DNA of 64,000 nt from Oxalobacter formigenes (GTDB taxonomy: Bacteria; Pseudomonadota; Gammaproteobacteria; Burkholderiales; Burkholderiaceae_D), in assembly GCA_023667225.1 (NCBI GenBank), contig JAMPAN010000003.1, positions 49,064 through 113,063 on the forward strand, read 5' to 3'. Of the stretch, positions 63,946 to 64,000 are shown piece after piece. Each line of letters opens with the position of its first letter. Position 1 is the stretch's first letter. Under the pieces are notes generated by a model that did not search any database, was not told the origin of the DNA, and saw nothing but the letters and a program-made list of their open reading frames with translations. Position numbers and translations under genes: made by a program.

Positions 63946-64000
63946 TCAATAAAAAGACTCATAAAAAGCGGAATATTGTTCGAGCAGGCGGTTCAGTTTC
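63946..64000 (-). CDS. C-terminal tail of a gene continuing beyond the window (tentative)
   Basis: Read on the minus strand, the last 55 bases encode KLNRLLEQYSAFYESFY followed by TGA at 63946-63948, ten bases before the GDPD start. It is too short to identify and may be chance, but the spacing fits an upstream gene in the same operon. Confidence 0.3.
   Translation of the reverse strand, partial: KLNRLLEQYSAFYESFY

Overview
The window reads as a chromosome segment of an anaerobic-leaning betaproteobacterium, most likely Oxalobacter or a close relative (Oxalobacteraceae, Burkholderiales). The strongest pointer is a codon-optimised formyl-CoA:oxalate CoA-transferase (frc, 58373-59662). Other pointers are base composition near 50% GC, betaproteobacterial gene orders (mutL-miaA, tsaB-rimI-udg, prfA-dsbB-prmC-purN-rsmB, alr-radA) and a homospermidine synthase. 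The species is an inference from gene content; no search was run.

1-16 kb: the end of enolase, ftsB, and tRNA-Asn behind a perfect consensus promoter. A decayed tyrosine integrase and one phage-type gene lie beside the tRNA as an old prophage scar. Then come a flavin oxidoreductase, a thioredoxin-like protein, gluQ, twin CoA-binding proteins, the tsaB-rimI-udg operon, a tonB-exbB-exbD energy-coupling operon, lplT, alr-radA, and the squalene/hopanoid pair hpnD-hpnE.

16-28 kb: a divergent MerR-type regulator and heavy-metal P-type ATPase, a DUF2157/GDYXXLXY-like membrane pair next to a 36-bp palindrome, the tRNA 2-selenouridine synthase mnmH, a pstSCAB phosphate importer, and two adjacent pseudogenes (alpha/beta hydrolase, aldo/keto reductase).

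27.7-38.5 kb: a lipopolysaccharide region on the minus strand. It holds three family 9 glycosyltransferases, a family 8 glycosyltransferase, an O-antigen-ligase-like protein, hldA, an LTA-synthase-like sulfatase-fold enzyme and an LpxL-like acyltransferase. One glycosyltransferase is frameshifted at a nine-base homopolymer. Upstream of the first gene, two hix-like 26-bp sites with oppositely oriented core dinucleotides bracket a short segment, and a serine recombinase gene lies directly beyond them. I read this as a candidate invertible switch in front of the LPS genes. A second homopolymer (11 bases) breaks a GDPD-family gene at the right end of the window. Together they suggest phase-variable cell-surface biology.

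38.7-64 kb: tRNA-Phe, a SMUG-type glycosylase, tRNA-Met, miaA/mutL, a DedA protein, a lipoprotein, a GNAT acetyltransferase, homospermidine synthase, an atypical response regulator and the prfA-to-rsmB operon. After these come a hydantoinase/HDAC-like gene pair, a succinyl-CoA:acetate-type CoA-transferase, frc, an orphan AAA+ ATPase and two paralogous alpha/beta hydrolases on either side of the frc-ATPase block. A perfect 34-bp palindrome lies upstream of the ATPase.
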